Shown here: positions 1 to 8,838 of the stretch, piece by piece
Position numbering within the stretch: position 1 is the stretch's first letter
Layout of the letters: each line of letters opens with the position of its first letter
DNA from: Hydrogenophaga sp. Root209
Lineage (GTDB): Bacteria; Pseudomonadota; Gammaproteobacteria; Burkholderiales; Burkholderiaceae_C
DNA: 64,000 nucleotides
Assembly (NCBI RefSeq): GCF_001428625.1
Contig: NZ_LMIE01000031.1
Span: 53,273-117,272, forward strand
Reading direction: 5' to 3'
Notes under the pieces: generated by a model
Told to the model about the DNA's origin: nothing
The model's input: only the letters and a program-made list of their open reading frames with translations
Database searches by the model: none
Program-made: the position numbers and the translations under genes

Positions 1-78
1 TGGCTTCGCCACCGCGGCCTCGATTGGGCGGCCGACCTGCTGCCCTCGTTCCCCGGCCTCGCGCCGGGTGCTCGCTGA
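1..78 (+). CDS. trbE: C-terminal tip of TrbE (partial, cut by window start)
   Basis: An open frame enters from the left edge and stops at 76-78, giving about 25 residues (reads WLRHRGLDWAADLLPSFPG...). The stop lies 21 bases before the trbJ start. In P-type and Tn4371-type transfer operons the gene in front of trbJ is trbE, the VirB4-like ATPase that powers pilus assembly. Identification rests on position plus this short tail, because no catalytic motif is in the window. Confidence 0.6.
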   Translation, partial: WLRHRGLDWAADLLPSFPGLAPGAR

Positions 79-99
79 CCAACCCCTGGAGAACCTGCC

Positions 100-825
100 A
101 TGAAGAAGCGCCTTGTCGCGGCCGCCATCGCGGCCATGCTTTGCACCGCCACCGCCCATGCGCAATGGGTCGTGGTCGATCCCACCAACCTCGTGCAGAA
201 CACGCTGACCGCGATCCGCACGCTGGAGCAGATCAACAACCAGATCCAGCAGCTTCAGAACGAAGCGCAGATGCTGATGAACCAGGCGCGCAACCTCGCC
301 AGCCTGCCGTCCAGCGTGGTCGGCCAGTTGCGCGCCAATTTGGCGACCACCGAGCGGCTGATCGCCCAGGCCAGGGGCTTGGCCTACGACGTGACGAATC
401 TGGATCGGGAGTTCGCGCGCCTGTATCCCGAGCAGTACGCCGCCACCGTCAGCGGCGACCAGATGTACCGCGACGCGCAGGAACGTTGGCGGAACACGCT
501 CAACGGCTTGCAGACCACCATGCAGATGCAGGCGCAGGTGTCGCAGAACCTGGGCGAAGACGAAAGCGTGCTGGCCGATCTTGTGGTCAAGAGCCAGTCG
601 GCCGAAGGTGCGTTGCAGGCGATGCAGGCCATGAATCAATTGCTGGCCTTGCAGGCCAAGCAGTCGATCCAGTCGCAGCGGCTCCAGATCACGCAAGACC
701 GGGCGGCATCGCTGGAGCTGGCGCGGCAGGCGGCAGCCACGGAGCGCGCCCGCGAGGTGCGGCGGCGCTTCCTCGGCGACGGCACGCCGTACACGCCGCA
801 GTCCGTGAACTTCTACGGCAACTGA
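100..825 (+). CDS. trbJ: P-type conjugative transfer protein TrbJ
   Basis: A 241-residue periplasmic component of the mating-pair formation (type IV secretion) apparatus, the VirB5-like position of the trb operon. Residues 1-21 form a signal peptide (MKKRL, hydrophobic core, cleavage after AHA). The rest is helical and rich in Gln and Ala, with the NQIQQLQNEAQMLMNQARNL stretch that is typical of TrbJ. The start is preceded by a GGAG-type ribosome site. It sits between trbE and trbK/trbL, the usual order in Tn4371-family elements. An overlapping longer frame that starts at 24 is a shadow of this gene for most of its length. Confidence 0.93.
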   Translation: MKKRLVAAAIAAMLCTATAHAQWVVVDPTNLVQNTLTAIRTLEQINNQIQQLQNEAQMLMNQARNLASLPSSVVGQLRANLATTERLIAQARGLAYDVTNLDREFARLYPEQYAATVSGDQMYRDAQERWRNTLNGLQTTMQMQAQVSQNLGEDESVLADLVVKSQSAEGALQAMQAMNQLLALQAKQSIQSQRLQITQDRAASLELARQAAATERAREVRRRFLGDGTPYTPQSVNFYGN

Positions 826-837
826 CGGGAGGCCGCC

Positions 838-1154
838 ATGCGATGCGTCCTCGCCCTTGGTGTCGTGCTGCTGGCCGCTTGCGGCGAGCAGCTGACCACC
901 TTGCCGATGCCTTGGCCGCCGATCCCGTGCGGCTGAAGGCATTGCGCGCGCAATGCGCGGCCGACCGGCAGGCCACGGGCGAGGACGCTTGCCGTGCCGC
1001 CGCCGAAGCCTTCCGGCGGCGCTTCTTCTCCGGCCAGGCCGGGCCGGATGAGTACCAGACGCTGGCCGACCTGCCGCCGATCCCGCCGAGCTTCGAGGAG
1101 CCGGCCGATGGCGTGGCGCCGGCCGATCCCGCCGAACCGGAGGACACGCCATGA
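838..1154 (+). pseudogene. trbK: TrbK-like entry-exclusion lipoprotein, interrupted by a one-base frameshift
   Basis: The ATG at 838 opens a lipoprotein signal (MRCVLALGVVLLAACGEQLTT, lipobox LAAC), but that frame stops at 934-936. The expected mature part (LADALAADPVRLKALRAQC... then EAFRRRFFSGQAG) lies in another frame and runs to the stop at 1152-1154, which overlaps the trbL start as ATGA. Reading ACC-ACC-CTT-GCC instead of ACC-ACC-TTG-CC at 895-905 restores one frame, so a single C seems to be missing from a short C run. TrbK proteins block redundant entry of related elements. Real mutation, slippage or sequencing error cannot be told apart from the sequence alone. Confidence 0.75.
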
Positions 1155-2536
1155 ATGACGTGACCATCATCGACCAGTTCCTCAACACCTTCGCCGCCTA
1201 CATCGACTCGGGTTTCGGGCTGCTGCGGGGCGAAGTGGCGTTCCTCACGGCCACGCTGATCGTCATCGACATGACGATCGCCGGCCTGTATTGGGCCATG
1301 AGCCATGCCACCGGCCAGGGCGAGGACTTGATCGCCAAGCTGCTGCGCAAGGTGCTCTACGTCGGTGCCTTCGCCTACATCATCAATAACTTCAACTGGC
1401 TGGCCAGCATCGTGTTCCGCTCGTTTGCGGGATTGGGCATCACCGCCACCGGCTCGGCCATCACGATGGAGAACTTCTTGCAGCCGGGCCGGCTGGCGAA
1501 AACCGGCATCGACGCCGGGGCGCCGATTCTGGAGCAGATCGGCGAGATGGCGGGCTTTCCCGAAGTGTTCGTGAACCTCGACCCCATCGTGGTGATGTTC
1601 CTCGCGTGGCTGATCGTGGTCTTGTGCTTCTTCGTGCTGGCGATCCAGCTGTTCATCACGCTGATCGAGTTCAAGCTGACCACGCTCGCCGGATTCGTGC
1701 TGGTGCCATTCGCGCTCTGGAACAAGACCGCGTTCCTCGCCGAAAAGGTCTTGGGCAACGTGGTGGCCTCCGGCGTCAAGGTTCTGGTGCTGGCCGTGAT
1801 CGTCGGTATCGGCTCGGGCTTGTTCGCTCAGTTCCAAGTCCATCCCGCCGAGCCGTCCATCGACCACGCGCTGGTCATCATGCTGGCCTCACTCACGCTG
1901 CTGGCGCTGGGGATCTTCGGCCCCGGCATTGCCACGGGCCTCGTGTCCGGTGCGCCGCAACTCGGCGCGGGCGCAATGGCCGGTGCTGCTGTCGGCGCTG
2001 CCGGCACGGCCGTCGCCATTGGCGCCGCTGCGACGGGCGTAGGCGGTGCCGTGGCCGCTGGCGCGCGCATGGCCCCGGCTGCCGCCAAGCTGGCCGGCGC
2101 TGGTGCGCGTGCCGCCACGTCGGCGGCTGGTAGTGCGAAATCGGCGTTCCAGGCCGGCTCCGCCGCCGCAGGTGGTGGTGCGAAAGGCGCAATGGCGGGC
2201 CTGGGCAACGTCGCCAAGACCGGCGCGCAGGCAGCCGGGCGAGGCGCTGCATCCCGCGCTTCCGCTGCCGGGCAACGCATGGCCGCTCCCTTCCGCGCTG
2301 GCTGGAATGGCGCTGCTGCCGATAGCGGCGCGGGCGCGGCATCCGGTCAGGGTGCCGCAGGCGAGGCCGCATCCGGCGCCGCTACGGCGCAGACACAGGA
2401 ACAGCCCGCTTGGGCCAAGCGCCTGCATCGCCGCCAGCAACTCACCCATGCCGCGACCACCACCGCCCACGCGCTGCGCGGTGGCGATGGCGGCGGCTCC
2501 GGCCAAGGGCCAAGCCTGCGCGATTCCGATTCATAA
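1151..2536 (+). CDS. trbL: P-type conjugative transfer protein TrbL
   Basis: A 461-residue polytopic inner-membrane protein, the VirB6-like channel component of the conjugative secretion system. The first 270 residues carry several hydrophobic segments (for example around 25-50, 70-85, 135-170, 195-225 and 240-265). The last 190 residues are a low-complexity Ala/Gly/Ser-rich tail (AGAAVGAAGTAVAIGAAATG and similar), which is usual for TrbL of Tn4371-type elements. The start codon overlaps the preceding trbK stop, so translation is probably coupled. It lies 12 bases ahead of trbF. Confidence 0.93.
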   Translation: MNDVTIIDQFLNTFAAYIDSGFGLLRGEVAFLTATLIVIDMTIAGLYWAMSHATGQGEDLIAKLLRKVLYVGAFAYIINNFNWLASIVFRSFAGLGITATGSAITMENFLQPGRLAKTGIDAGAPILEQIGEMAGFPEVFVNLDPIVVMFLAWLIVVLCFFVLAIQLFITLIEFKLTTLAGFVLVPFALWNKTAFLAEKVLGNVVASGVKVLVLAVIVGIGSGLFAQFQVHPAEPSIDHALVIMLASLTLLALGIFGPGIATGLVSGAPQLGAGAMAGAAVGAAGTAVAIGAAATGVGGAVAAGARMAPAAAKLAGAGARAATSAAGSAKSAFQAGSAAAGGGAKGAMAGLGNVAKTGAQAAGRGAASRASAAGQRMAAPFRAGWNGAAADSGAGAASGQGAAGEAASGAATAQTQEQPAWAKRLHRRQQLTHAATTTAHALRGGDGGGSGQGPSLRDSDS

Positions 2537-2548
2537 GGAGAACTGACC

Positions 2549-3253
2549 ATGCGATTCAAGAAACCGCAGGTGCGCTATGCCGACACGCCGCAGCCTGCCA
2601 CGCCGTACCAAGCTGCCGGCCAGGTGTGGGATGACCGTATCGGCTCGCCGCGTGTGCAGGCGAAGAACTGGCGGCTGATGGCCTTCGGGTGCCTCACGCT
2701 CGCACTTCTGATGGCCGGCGGCCTGGTGTGGCGCTCGGCGCAGTCCATCGTGACGCCTTACGTGGTGGAGGTGGACAACGCGGGCCAGGTGCGCGCCGTG
2801 GGCGAAGCCGCCACGCCGTACCGGCCCAACGATGCGCAGACCGCGCACCACATCGCGCGCTTCGTGACGCTGGTGCGCTCGCTGTCCATCGACCCCATTG
2901 TCGTCCGCCAGAACTGGCTGGACGCCTACGACTACACGACCGACAAGGGCGCGGCCGTGCTCAACGACTACGCACGGGTCAACGACCCGTTCGCGCGCAT
3001 CGGCAAGGAGTCGGTGACGGTGCAGATTGCCAGCGTGACCCGTGCCAGCGACACGTCTTTCAACGTGCGCTGGACGGAGCGGCGCTACGTCAACGGCGCC
3101 GCCGCAGGCACTGAACGCTGGAACGCCGTGATTTCCATCGTGCAGCAGACGCCACGCACCGAGGAACGCCTGCGCAAGAACCCTCTCGGCATTTACGTCA
3201 ATGGCCTGTCGTGGAGCCGCGAACTGGATTCTTCCGAAGGAGTAAAACCATGA
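2549..3253 (+). CDS. trbF: Conjugal transfer protein TrbF (VirB8-like)
   Basis: A 234-residue bitopic inner-membrane protein. It has a short cytoplasmic N-terminus, one transmembrane helix at about 43-60 (MAFGCLTLALLMAGGLV), then a periplasmic VirB8-type domain containing TPYVVEVD and a RWTERRYVNG segment. VirB8-like proteins nucleate the secretion channel and bind the TrbG and TrbI homologues, whose genes follow. The start has AAGGAG upstream. The stop overlaps the trbG start by four bases. Confidence 0.93.
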   Translation: MRFKKPQVRYADTPQPATPYQAAGQVWDDRIGSPRVQAKNWRLMAFGCLTLALLMAGGLVWRSAQSIVTPYVVEVDNAGQVRAVGEAATPYRPNDAQTAHHIARFVTLVRSLSIDPIVVRQNWLDAYDYTTDKGAAVLNDYARVNDPFARIGKESVTVQIASVTRASDTSFNVRWTERRYVNGAAAGTERWNAVISIVQQTPRTEERLRKNPLGIYVNGLSWSRELDSSEGVKP

Positions 3254-4245
3254 ACCTGTCTTTCCGCTTTTTCGCTTTGCCGTTGATGCTCGCTGCCCTT
3301 GCGGGCTGCGCCACGCAGGGCAAGCCACCGCCGACCATCTCGCTCGATGAGCAGCCGGTGCAGGCCCAGCCGCTACCCGAGCCACCCGCGCCGGTGGAGG
3401 TGGTGGCCGTGCCCGAGGTGCTGCCGATGCCGGCGCAGTTGAAGCCATTGCCCGAAGCCGAGGACGCCAAGCCCACGCCGGAGCCAGCCGACGAGAAGGT
3501 GCGCGTCTCACGGGCCAATGCCGAGGCGCGCGTCGCACCCACGCGCGAGGGATACGTCAACGCGATTCAGGTGTGGCCGTTCACCGATGGCGCGCTCTAC
3601 CAAGTCTATGCAGCCGTAGGCCGCGTGACCGTGATTTCGCTCCAGCCGGGCGAGGAGCTGGTGACGGTGGCCGCTGGTGATACCGTGCGCTGGATCGTGG
3701 GCGATACGTCGAGCGGCAGCGGTGCTGACCTGCGCGTCAATGTGCTGGTCAAGCCGATCCGCTCGGGCCTCAAGACCAATCTCGTCATCACCACCAACCG
3801 CAGGACGTACCTGCTGGAGTTGGCTTCGACGGAAAAGACGTGGATGGCGTCGGCTTCTTGGGAGTATCCGCGTGACCGGATGCTGGCCTTGCAGCGCCAA
3901 GCGCAGGCGGCCAGCGCCGCCGCGCCGGTGGACTCCGGCTTGTCGCTGGAGAACCTGCGCTTTCGCTACGCGGTCAGCGGCAGCACCCCGCCGTGGAAGC
4001 CGCTGCGCGCGTTCGACGACGGCGCGAAGGTCTATATCCAGTTCCCGCCCGGTATCGCGCAAGGCGAGTTGCCGCCGCTGTTCGTGATCGGGCCGGAAGG
4101 CGACGGGCAACTGGTCAACTACCGCTTCCGCTCGCCGTACTACATCGTGGATCGGCTGTTCGGCGCCGCCGAACTGCGCCTGGGCGGGGACAAGGGTGAC
4201 GTGGTGCGAATTGAGCGCACGGACGGCGTTGCGCGGAGGAACTGA
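3250..4245 (+). CDS. trbG: Conjugal transfer protein TrbG (VirB9-like lipoprotein)
   Basis: A 331-residue outer-membrane-associated component of the transfer channel. The start at 3250 was chosen because MNLSFRFFALPLMLAALAGC is a good lipoprotein signal (acylated Cys20) and overlaps the trbF stop as ATGA; the frame is open further upstream but that part is trbF shadow. A Pro/Glu-rich linker (about 25-90) leads to the VirB9 domain, with a YQVYAAVGRVTVISLQPGE stretch near 120 and an LRFRYAVSG segment after 240. VirB9-like proteins form the outer ring with TrbI and a small lipoprotein. Confidence 0.93.
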   Translation: MNLSFRFFALPLMLAALAGCATQGKPPPTISLDEQPVQAQPLPEPPAPVEVVAVPEVLPMPAQLKPLPEAEDAKPTPEPADEKVRVSRANAEARVAPTREGYVNAIQVWPFTDGALYQVYAAVGRVTVISLQPGEELVTVAAGDTVRWIVGDTSSGSGADLRVNVLVKPIRSGLKTNLVITTNRRTYLLELASTEKTWMASASWEYPRDRMLALQRQAQAASAAAPVDSGLSLENLRFRYAVSGSTPPWKPLRAFDDGAKVYIQFPPGIAQGELPPLFVIGPEGDGQLVNYRFRSPYYIVDRLFGAAELRLGGDKGDVVRIERTDGVARRN

Positions 4246-4247
4246 CC

Positions 4248-5480
4248 ATGAGCCAGGACGACACCCCCGACCTCGCCACGCCACAGGCGGGCAAGGTCGC
4301 GCCGGAGGCGGTGGCGCTGCGCGCCCAGCCGCGCCCAGTCACTCGCCTGAATCGGCGCACACTGGCCATCCTCGTCGGCGGCCTGTCCGTCGCCGTGCTC
4401 GGGGCCACGATCTGGTCGCTGCAACCGCAGCGGCGCGGCGCGGGCGAGCAGACCGAGCTTTACAACGTCGATCGTGTCTCGAAGTCCGAAGGGTTGGACG
4501 GCCTGCCGGCGGACTACTCGAAGCTGACGCCGAAAGTGCCCGAGCTGGGGCGGCCGCTACCGGGCGACCTCGGCCCGGCCATCGTGAACTCGCAGCAGCC
4601 GGCCGTGGCCGCTTACGCGGCCCCTGGCCACGATCCCAACGTGTTCTTCCGCTCGGGCGGCCAAGGGCAGGCGGCCGCCACGATAGCGCAGGCGGCGCCG
4701 GGTGCGCCCGGCGGTGCAAGCGCACTCGCGGCCTTCGACCCGCTCGCTGCCGGGCCGGCCTCGACGGCGGCCCAGCCCGCCGACCCGACTGCCGTGCAGA
4801 ACCGGCAAGACCAGAAAGAGGCGTTCCTGAAAGCCGGCTCTACGGAAACCCGCAATTCCGGCAATCTGGCGCTGCCGGCGTCGCCCTATCAGGTGATGGC
4901 CGGAACCGTGATCGCCGGGGCGCTGGTGACAGGCATCAAGTCCGATCTTCCGGGCGATGTGATCGCCACCGTCACAGAGCCGGTCTATGACACGGCCACG
5001 GGCAAGTTCCTGCTGATCCCGCAGGGGTCGCGCATCCTGGGCAAGTACAACAGCCAGGTCAGCTATGGGCAGAGCCGCGTGCAGGTGGTGTGGAACCGGG
5101 TCATCCTGCCGGATACCTCATCGCTGACGCTCGACAACCTTGTGGGCACCGATCCAGCGGGCTACGCCGGCCTGGAGGACGACGTGGACTGGCATTGGAA
5201 GCGCATCGTCTCGGGCGCGGTGCTGACGACGCTGCTGGGCGTGGGCGCCGAACTGGCCGCGCCGGAGAACCGCCAGGACGGCAACCGCATCGTCATCGCC
5301 GGGCGTGATAGCGCCCAGGACAGCATCAATCAAGTCGGACAGGAGATCACCCGGCGCAACATGAACATCCAGCCGACGCTGACCACGCGGCCCGGCCTGC
5401 CGGTGCGGATCATCGTCAACCGGGATCTGGTGCTGCGGCCGTACCAGCCCCTGTTCTTTAACCGGGGAGCTTCGCAATGA
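4248..5480 (+). CDS. trbI: Conjugal transfer protein TrbI (VirB10-like)
   Basis: A 410-residue VirB10 homologue that spans the envelope and links the inner-membrane ATPases to the outer-membrane pore. It has a cytoplasmic head, a transmembrane helix at about 38-57, a Pro/Ala-rich periplasmic linker, and the conserved C-terminal TrbI domain (SPYQVMAGTVIAGALVTGI near 210, then VYDTATGKFLLIPQGSRILG and SLTLDNLVGTDPAGYAGL). Two bases separate it from trbG, and its stop overlaps the next start (ATGA), so the operon is tightly coupled. Confidence 0.95.
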   Translation: MSQDDTPDLATPQAGKVAPEAVALRAQPRPVTRLNRRTLAILVGGLSVAVLGATIWSLQPQRRGAGEQTELYNVDRVSKSEGLDGLPADYSKLTPKVPELGRPLPGDLGPAIVNSQQPAVAAYAAPGHDPNVFFRSGGQGQAAATIAQAAPGAPGGASALAAFDPLAAGPASTAAQPADPTAVQNRQDQKEAFLKAGSTETRNSGNLALPASPYQVMAGTVIAGALVTGIKSDLPGDVIATVTEPVYDTATGKFLLIPQGSRILGKYNSQVSYGQSRVQVVWNRVILPDTSSLTLDNLVGTDPAGYAGLEDDVDWHWKRIVSGAVLTTLLGVGAELAAPENRQDGNRIVIAGRDSAQDSINQVGQEITRRNMNIQPTLTTRPGLPVRIIVNRDLVLRPYQPLFFNRGASQ

Positions 5481-5722
5481 CCACGACCAAGAAGCTGCGG
5501 CTCGGGCCTCTGCCCAAGACCGAGAGTGTCAAGCTGACCTTCGCCTGCCCGGCAAGCCTGAAAGCCGACCTCGACCGCTACGCCTCGCTGCACGCGCAGG
5601 CGTATGGCGAGGTGGTCGATGCAGAGAAATTGATCCCGCACATGCTGGAGGCGTTCATGGCGGGGGATCGGGGATTCAGGAAGGGCACGGCGACCCGGAG
5701 CGCGCCATCGAAGCCGACATGA
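5477..5722 (+). CDS. DUF2274 family protein at the end of the trb operon
   Basis: An 81-residue protein beginning MTTTKKLRLGPLPKTESVKL, the signature of the small DUF2274 family that closes many Tn4371-type trb operons directly after trbI. The biochemical role is unknown. The fold looks short and helical (CPASLKADLDRYASLHAQ), which could suit a ribbon-helix-helix-like or accessory role, but that is only a guess. The start overlaps the trbI stop. It is the last recognisable gene of the element before the chromosome resumes. Confidence 0.85.
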   Translation: MTTTKKLRLGPLPKTESVKLTFACPASLKADLDRYASLHAQAYGEVVDAEKLIPHMLEAFMAGDRGFRKGTATRSAPSKPT

Positions 5723-5748
5723 TGGCGTCACATACCAACGGCATCCAT

Positions 5749-5775
5749 CGAACGCGCAGCCACCGGCTGCGCGTT
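5749..5775 (+). terminator. Hairpin ending the trb operon
   Basis: GAACGCGCAGCC, a 3-base loop ACC, then the perfect complement GGCTGCGCGTTC, followed by a short T-rich stretch (TTCATTCT). The 12-bp GC-rich stem lies 26 bases after the DUF2274 stop, which fits a transcription terminator of the transfer operon. The T tract is weak, so it might also be a stability hairpin. Confidence 0.65.
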
Positions 5776-6031
5776 CTTCATTCTGGATGCCGCCAAGCCT
5801 CTTGGGCTATGATGACGCGACAGGCCCGCCGTTCCTCGGCAATCCAGCACGACACGGTGCGATGCGGCTTTCTCTCCCGACGCTCTTATGTGGCTCCTAG
5901 CCGACGAAGCCGCGGTTCTGCAAAGCGGCCCCGAAAAGAGCTAACCTACTGTCCCATATACGGTTTCAAGCCCTGCGTGATTTGCGCGAAAGACTTGACA
6001 CCGGCACTTTTTTGTTGCCTGAAAGCCTGCG
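5776..6031. other. Non-coding junction between the conjugative element and the chromosome
   Basis: About 255 bases between the trb terminator and the acs stop, with no convincing gene on either strand. Composition is mixed, with AT-richer parts near 5940-6020 (for example CCCATATACGG and CACTTTTTTG). The right attachment site of the element should be here, because acs and everything after it read as ordinary chromosome. The 8-base TTTTTCAT core known for Tn4371 was not found here on either strand by eye, so the exact attR is not assigned. Confidence 0.4.
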
Positions 6032-8026
6032 TCAGTTGTTCTCGGACAACTGGTCGAGGATGGCGGGATTCTCAAGGGTCGAGGTGTCCTGCGTGATGGC
6101 CTCGCCCTTGGCGATCGACCGCAGCAAACGCCGCATGATCTTGCCGCTGCGGGTCTTGGGCAGGTTGTCACCGAAGCGGATGTCTTTCGGTTTGGCGATC
6201 GGGCCAATTTCCTTGCCCACCCAGTCGCGCAATACCTTGGCGATGGCTTTGGCCTCTTCACCGGTGGGGCGCGAGCGCTTGAGCACCACGAAGGCCACGA
6301 TGGCCTCACCCGTCAGATCATCCGGGCGACCCACCACGGCAGCTTCGGCCACCAGATCGGTCTTGCTCACCAGGGCCGACTCGATCTCCATCGTGCCCAT
6401 GCGGTGGCCCGACACGTTGAGCACGTCGTCGATGCGCCCGGTGATGCGGAAGTAACCGCGGTCGGCGCTGCGCACCGCGCCGTCGCCGGCCAGGTAGTAG
6501 CCTTTGAGCTCCTCGGGGAAGTAGCTCTTCTTGAATCGCTCGGGGTCGCCCCAGATGGTGCGGATCATGGAAGGCCAGGGCTTCTTCACCACCAGGATGC
6601 CGCCCGAGCCGTTGGGCACATCGATGCCGGCTTCGTCCACGATGGCCGCGGCAATGCCGGGCAGCGGCAGCGTGCACGAGCCCGGCACCAGCGGCGTGGC
6701 GCCCGGCAGCGGCGTGATCATGTGGCCACCGGTCTCGGTCTGCCAGAAGGTGTCCACGATGGGGCAGCGCTCACCGCCCACGTGTTTGTAGTACCACATC
6801 CAGGCCTCGGGGTTGATGGGCTCGCCCACCGAGCCGAGCAGGCGCAGGCTGGTCAGATCGGAGCGTGCCGGATGCACTTTTTCATCACCTTCGGCGGCCT
6901 TGATCAGCGAGCGGATCGCCGTGGGCGCGGTGTAGAAGATGGTGCATTTGTGCTTCTCGATCATCTGCCAGAAACGACCGGCGTTCGGGTACGTGGGCAC
7001 GCCCTCGAACACGATCTGCGTGGCGCCGGCGGCCAGCGGGCCGTAGGTCACGTAGGTGTGGCCGGTGATCCAGCCGATGTCGGCGGTGCACCAGAAGATG
7101 TCATCGGCCTTCAGGTCGAAGGTCCAGTTCATGGTGAGGTTGGCCCACAGCAAATAACCGCCGGTGCTGTGCTGCACGCCCTTGGGCTTGCCGGTGGAGC
7201 CGGAGGTGTAGAGCACGAACAGCGGGTGCTCGGCGCTCACCATCTCGGCCGGGCACACGTCGGACTCGCTGGCCATCACCTCGTGCATGAAGCTGTCGCG
7301 CCCGGCCACCATGTTGCAGGCGGTGGGCGTGCGCTGGAACACGATCACGTTCTTGATGCACTCGCAGCCACCCATGGCAATACCGTCATCCACGATCGCC
7401 TTGAGCGGCAGCTCTTTGCCGCCGCGCAGCTGGTAGTTGGCGGTGATCACGGCCACGGCACCGGCGTCTTGAATGCGCTCTTGCAGCGCCTTGGCCGAGA
7501 AGCCGCCAAACACCACGCTGTGGGTGGCGCCAATGCGGGCGCAGGCCTGCATGGCCACCACGCCTTCGACCGTCATGGGCATGTAGATGACCACACGGTC
7601 GCCCTTCTTCACACCGCGCGCCTTGAGCGCATTGGCAAAGCGCGAGACCTTGGCCAGCAGTTCCTTGTAGCTGACCTTGGTGACCTCGCCGCCGTCGGCC
7701 TCAAAGATGATGGCGGTCTTGTTCTCCACCGGCGTGCCCATGTGGCGGTCCAGGCAGTTGTACGAGGCATTGAGCTCGCCGTCCTCGAACCACTTGTAGA
7801 ACGGCGCATTCGTCGAGTCCAGCGTCTTGGTGAAGGGCTTGTTCCAGGTCAGCGTCTCACGGGCCAGGCGCGCCCAGAAACCCTCGAAGTCCTTGTCGGC
7901 CTCGTCGCACAGCGCCTGGTAGGCCGCCATGCCCGATACCCGGGCAGCTTTGACGGTTGCTGCAGTGGGTTCAAAAACGCGGTTCTCGACCAGGGTCGAT
8001 TCGATGGACGTCGACGGTGCGGACAT
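6032..8026 (-). CDS. acs: Acetyl-CoA synthetase (AMP-forming)
   Basis: A 664-residue acetate-CoA ligase, which activates acetate to acetyl-CoA through acetyl-AMP in the cytoplasm. Visible marks are the adenylate-forming motif [20 protein letters not shown], the WQTETGGHM motif, the GYYLAGDGA and [19 protein letters not shown] hinge region, and [11 protein letters not shown] near the end, whose Lys629 is the site acetylated by Pat-type enzymes in this family. Length matches the family. It is transcribed toward the conjugative element and divergently from the YqhA-type gene. The start follows a GGAG site. Confidence 0.97.
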   Translation of the reverse strand: MSAPSTSIESTLVENRVFEPTAATVKAARVSGMAAYQALCDEADKDFEGFWARLARETLTWNKPFTKTLDSTNAPFYKWFEDGELNASYNCLDRHMGTPVENKTAIIFEADGGEVTKVSYKELLAKVSRFANALKARGVKKGDRVVIYMPMTVEGVVAMQACARIGATHSVVFGGFSAKALQERIQDAGAVAVITANYQLRGGKELPLKAIVDDGIAMGGCECIKNVIVFQRTPTACNMVAGRDSFMHEVMASESDVCPAEMVSAEHPLFVLYTSGSTGKPKGVQHSTGGYLLWANLTMNWTFDLKADDIFWCTADIGWITGHTYVTYGPLAAGATQIVFEGVPTYPNAGRFWQMIEKHKCTIFYTAPTAIRSLIKAAEGDEKVHPARSDLTSLRLLGSVGEPINPEAWMWYYKHVGGERCPIVDTFWQTETGGHMITPLPGATPLVPGSCTLPLPGIAAAIVDEAGIDVPNGSGGILVVKKPWPSMIRTIWGDPERFKKSYFPEELKGYYLAGDGAVRSADRGYFRITGRIDDVLNVSGHRMGTMEIESALVSKTDLVAEAAVVGRPDDLTGEAIVAFVVLKRSRPTGEEAKAIAKVLRDWVGKEIGPIAKPKDIRFGDNLPKTRSGKIMRRLLRSIAKGEAITQDTSTLENPAILDQLSENN

Positions 8027-8230
8027 GGGCAGTCTCCTCAGGTGTTGTGGATTCGGATCTCAACCGATGACTGTGGGCAAAGGCTCTTACGAGCCACTTA
8101 CATGGCGGGAAACACGCCCGTTCGGCCGACCCGGTACATCGGTACAAACCCGGGCTCAGCGCAAAGACCACCCTACAATACACCCGCTTTGTGGCCGCCC
8201 GTCCCGGGCACCCGGCGCATTGCATCTCCC

Positions 8231-8830
8231 ATGACCGATCCTGTCAAAACTCCCACCCCGATTCGCGCCTTGCCCAACCTGATCTTCGCCAGCCGCTGGC
8301 TCCAGTTGCCGCTCTACATCGGCCTGATCGCGGCGCAATGTATCTACGTCTTTCACTTCTGGGTCGAACTGGTTCATCTGGTCGAAGCAGCCTTTGGCAG
8401 CCAGGTGGCGCTCGACAAACTCGTCAGCAGCATCGGCTACAAAAGCGACGTGCAACTGACCGGTCTCAACGAGACGGTGATCATGCTGGTGGTGCTGGCC
8501 CTGATCGACGTCGTCATGATCTCCAACCTGCTGATCATGGTGATCATCGGTGGCTACGAGACCTTCGTGAGCCGCATGAACCTGGAGAACCACCCGGACC
8601 AGCCCGAGTGGCTGAGCCATGTGAATGCTTCGGTGCTCAAGGTGAAGCTGGCCACAGCCATCATCGGCATCAGCTCCATCCACCTGCTCAAGACCTTCAT
8701 CAACGCCGCCAACTACACCGAACAGGTGCTGATGTGGCAAACCATCATCCATGTGGTGTTCCTGCTCAGCGCCATGGCGATTGCCATGACCGACAGGCTG
8801 ATGCAGCCACCCGTGGGCTCGGGGCACTGA
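8231..8830 (+). CDS. YqhA/TIGR00645 family inner-membrane protein
   Basis: A 199-residue integral membrane protein with four hydrophobic segments (about 25-50, 80-105, 135-155 and 165-185). The sequence SRWLQLPLYIGLIAAQ near the N-terminus and LLIMVIIGGYETFVSRMNL in the middle match the TIGR00645 (E. coli YqhA) family, whose function is unknown. The ATG at 8231 was chosen; a longer in-frame extension has no support. A TACAAT box at 8174-8179 could be a -10 element, but no clear -35 goes with it. It converges with fumC, 8 bases apart. Confidence 0.85.
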   Translation: MTDPVKTPTPIRALPNLIFASRWLQLPLYIGLIAAQCIYVFHFWVELVHLVEAAFGSQVALDKLVSSIGYKSDVQLTGLNETVIMLVVLALIDVVMISNLLIMVIIGGYETFVSRMNLENHPDQPEWLSHVNASVLKVKLATAIIGISSIHLLKTFINAANYTEQVLMWQTIIHVVFLLSAMAIAMTDRLMQPPVGSGH

Positions 8831-8838
8831 GGAGCGCG

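Noticed and set aside
5776-6031. Tn4371-type attR core TTTTTCAT
   Set aside because: Neither the sequence nor its complement was seen in the gap; only loose T-rich stretches are present, so no att site is called.
5719-6096. A 125-codon frame across the element/chromosome junction
   Set aside because: Composition is unlike any protein family, it lacks a clear ribosome site of its own, and it crosses the terminator hairpin and the acs 3' end.
6404-8200. Long plus-strand frame opposite acs that joins the YqhA-type gene
   Set aside because: The acs gene on the minus strand explains it; the real membrane-protein gene starts at 8231.
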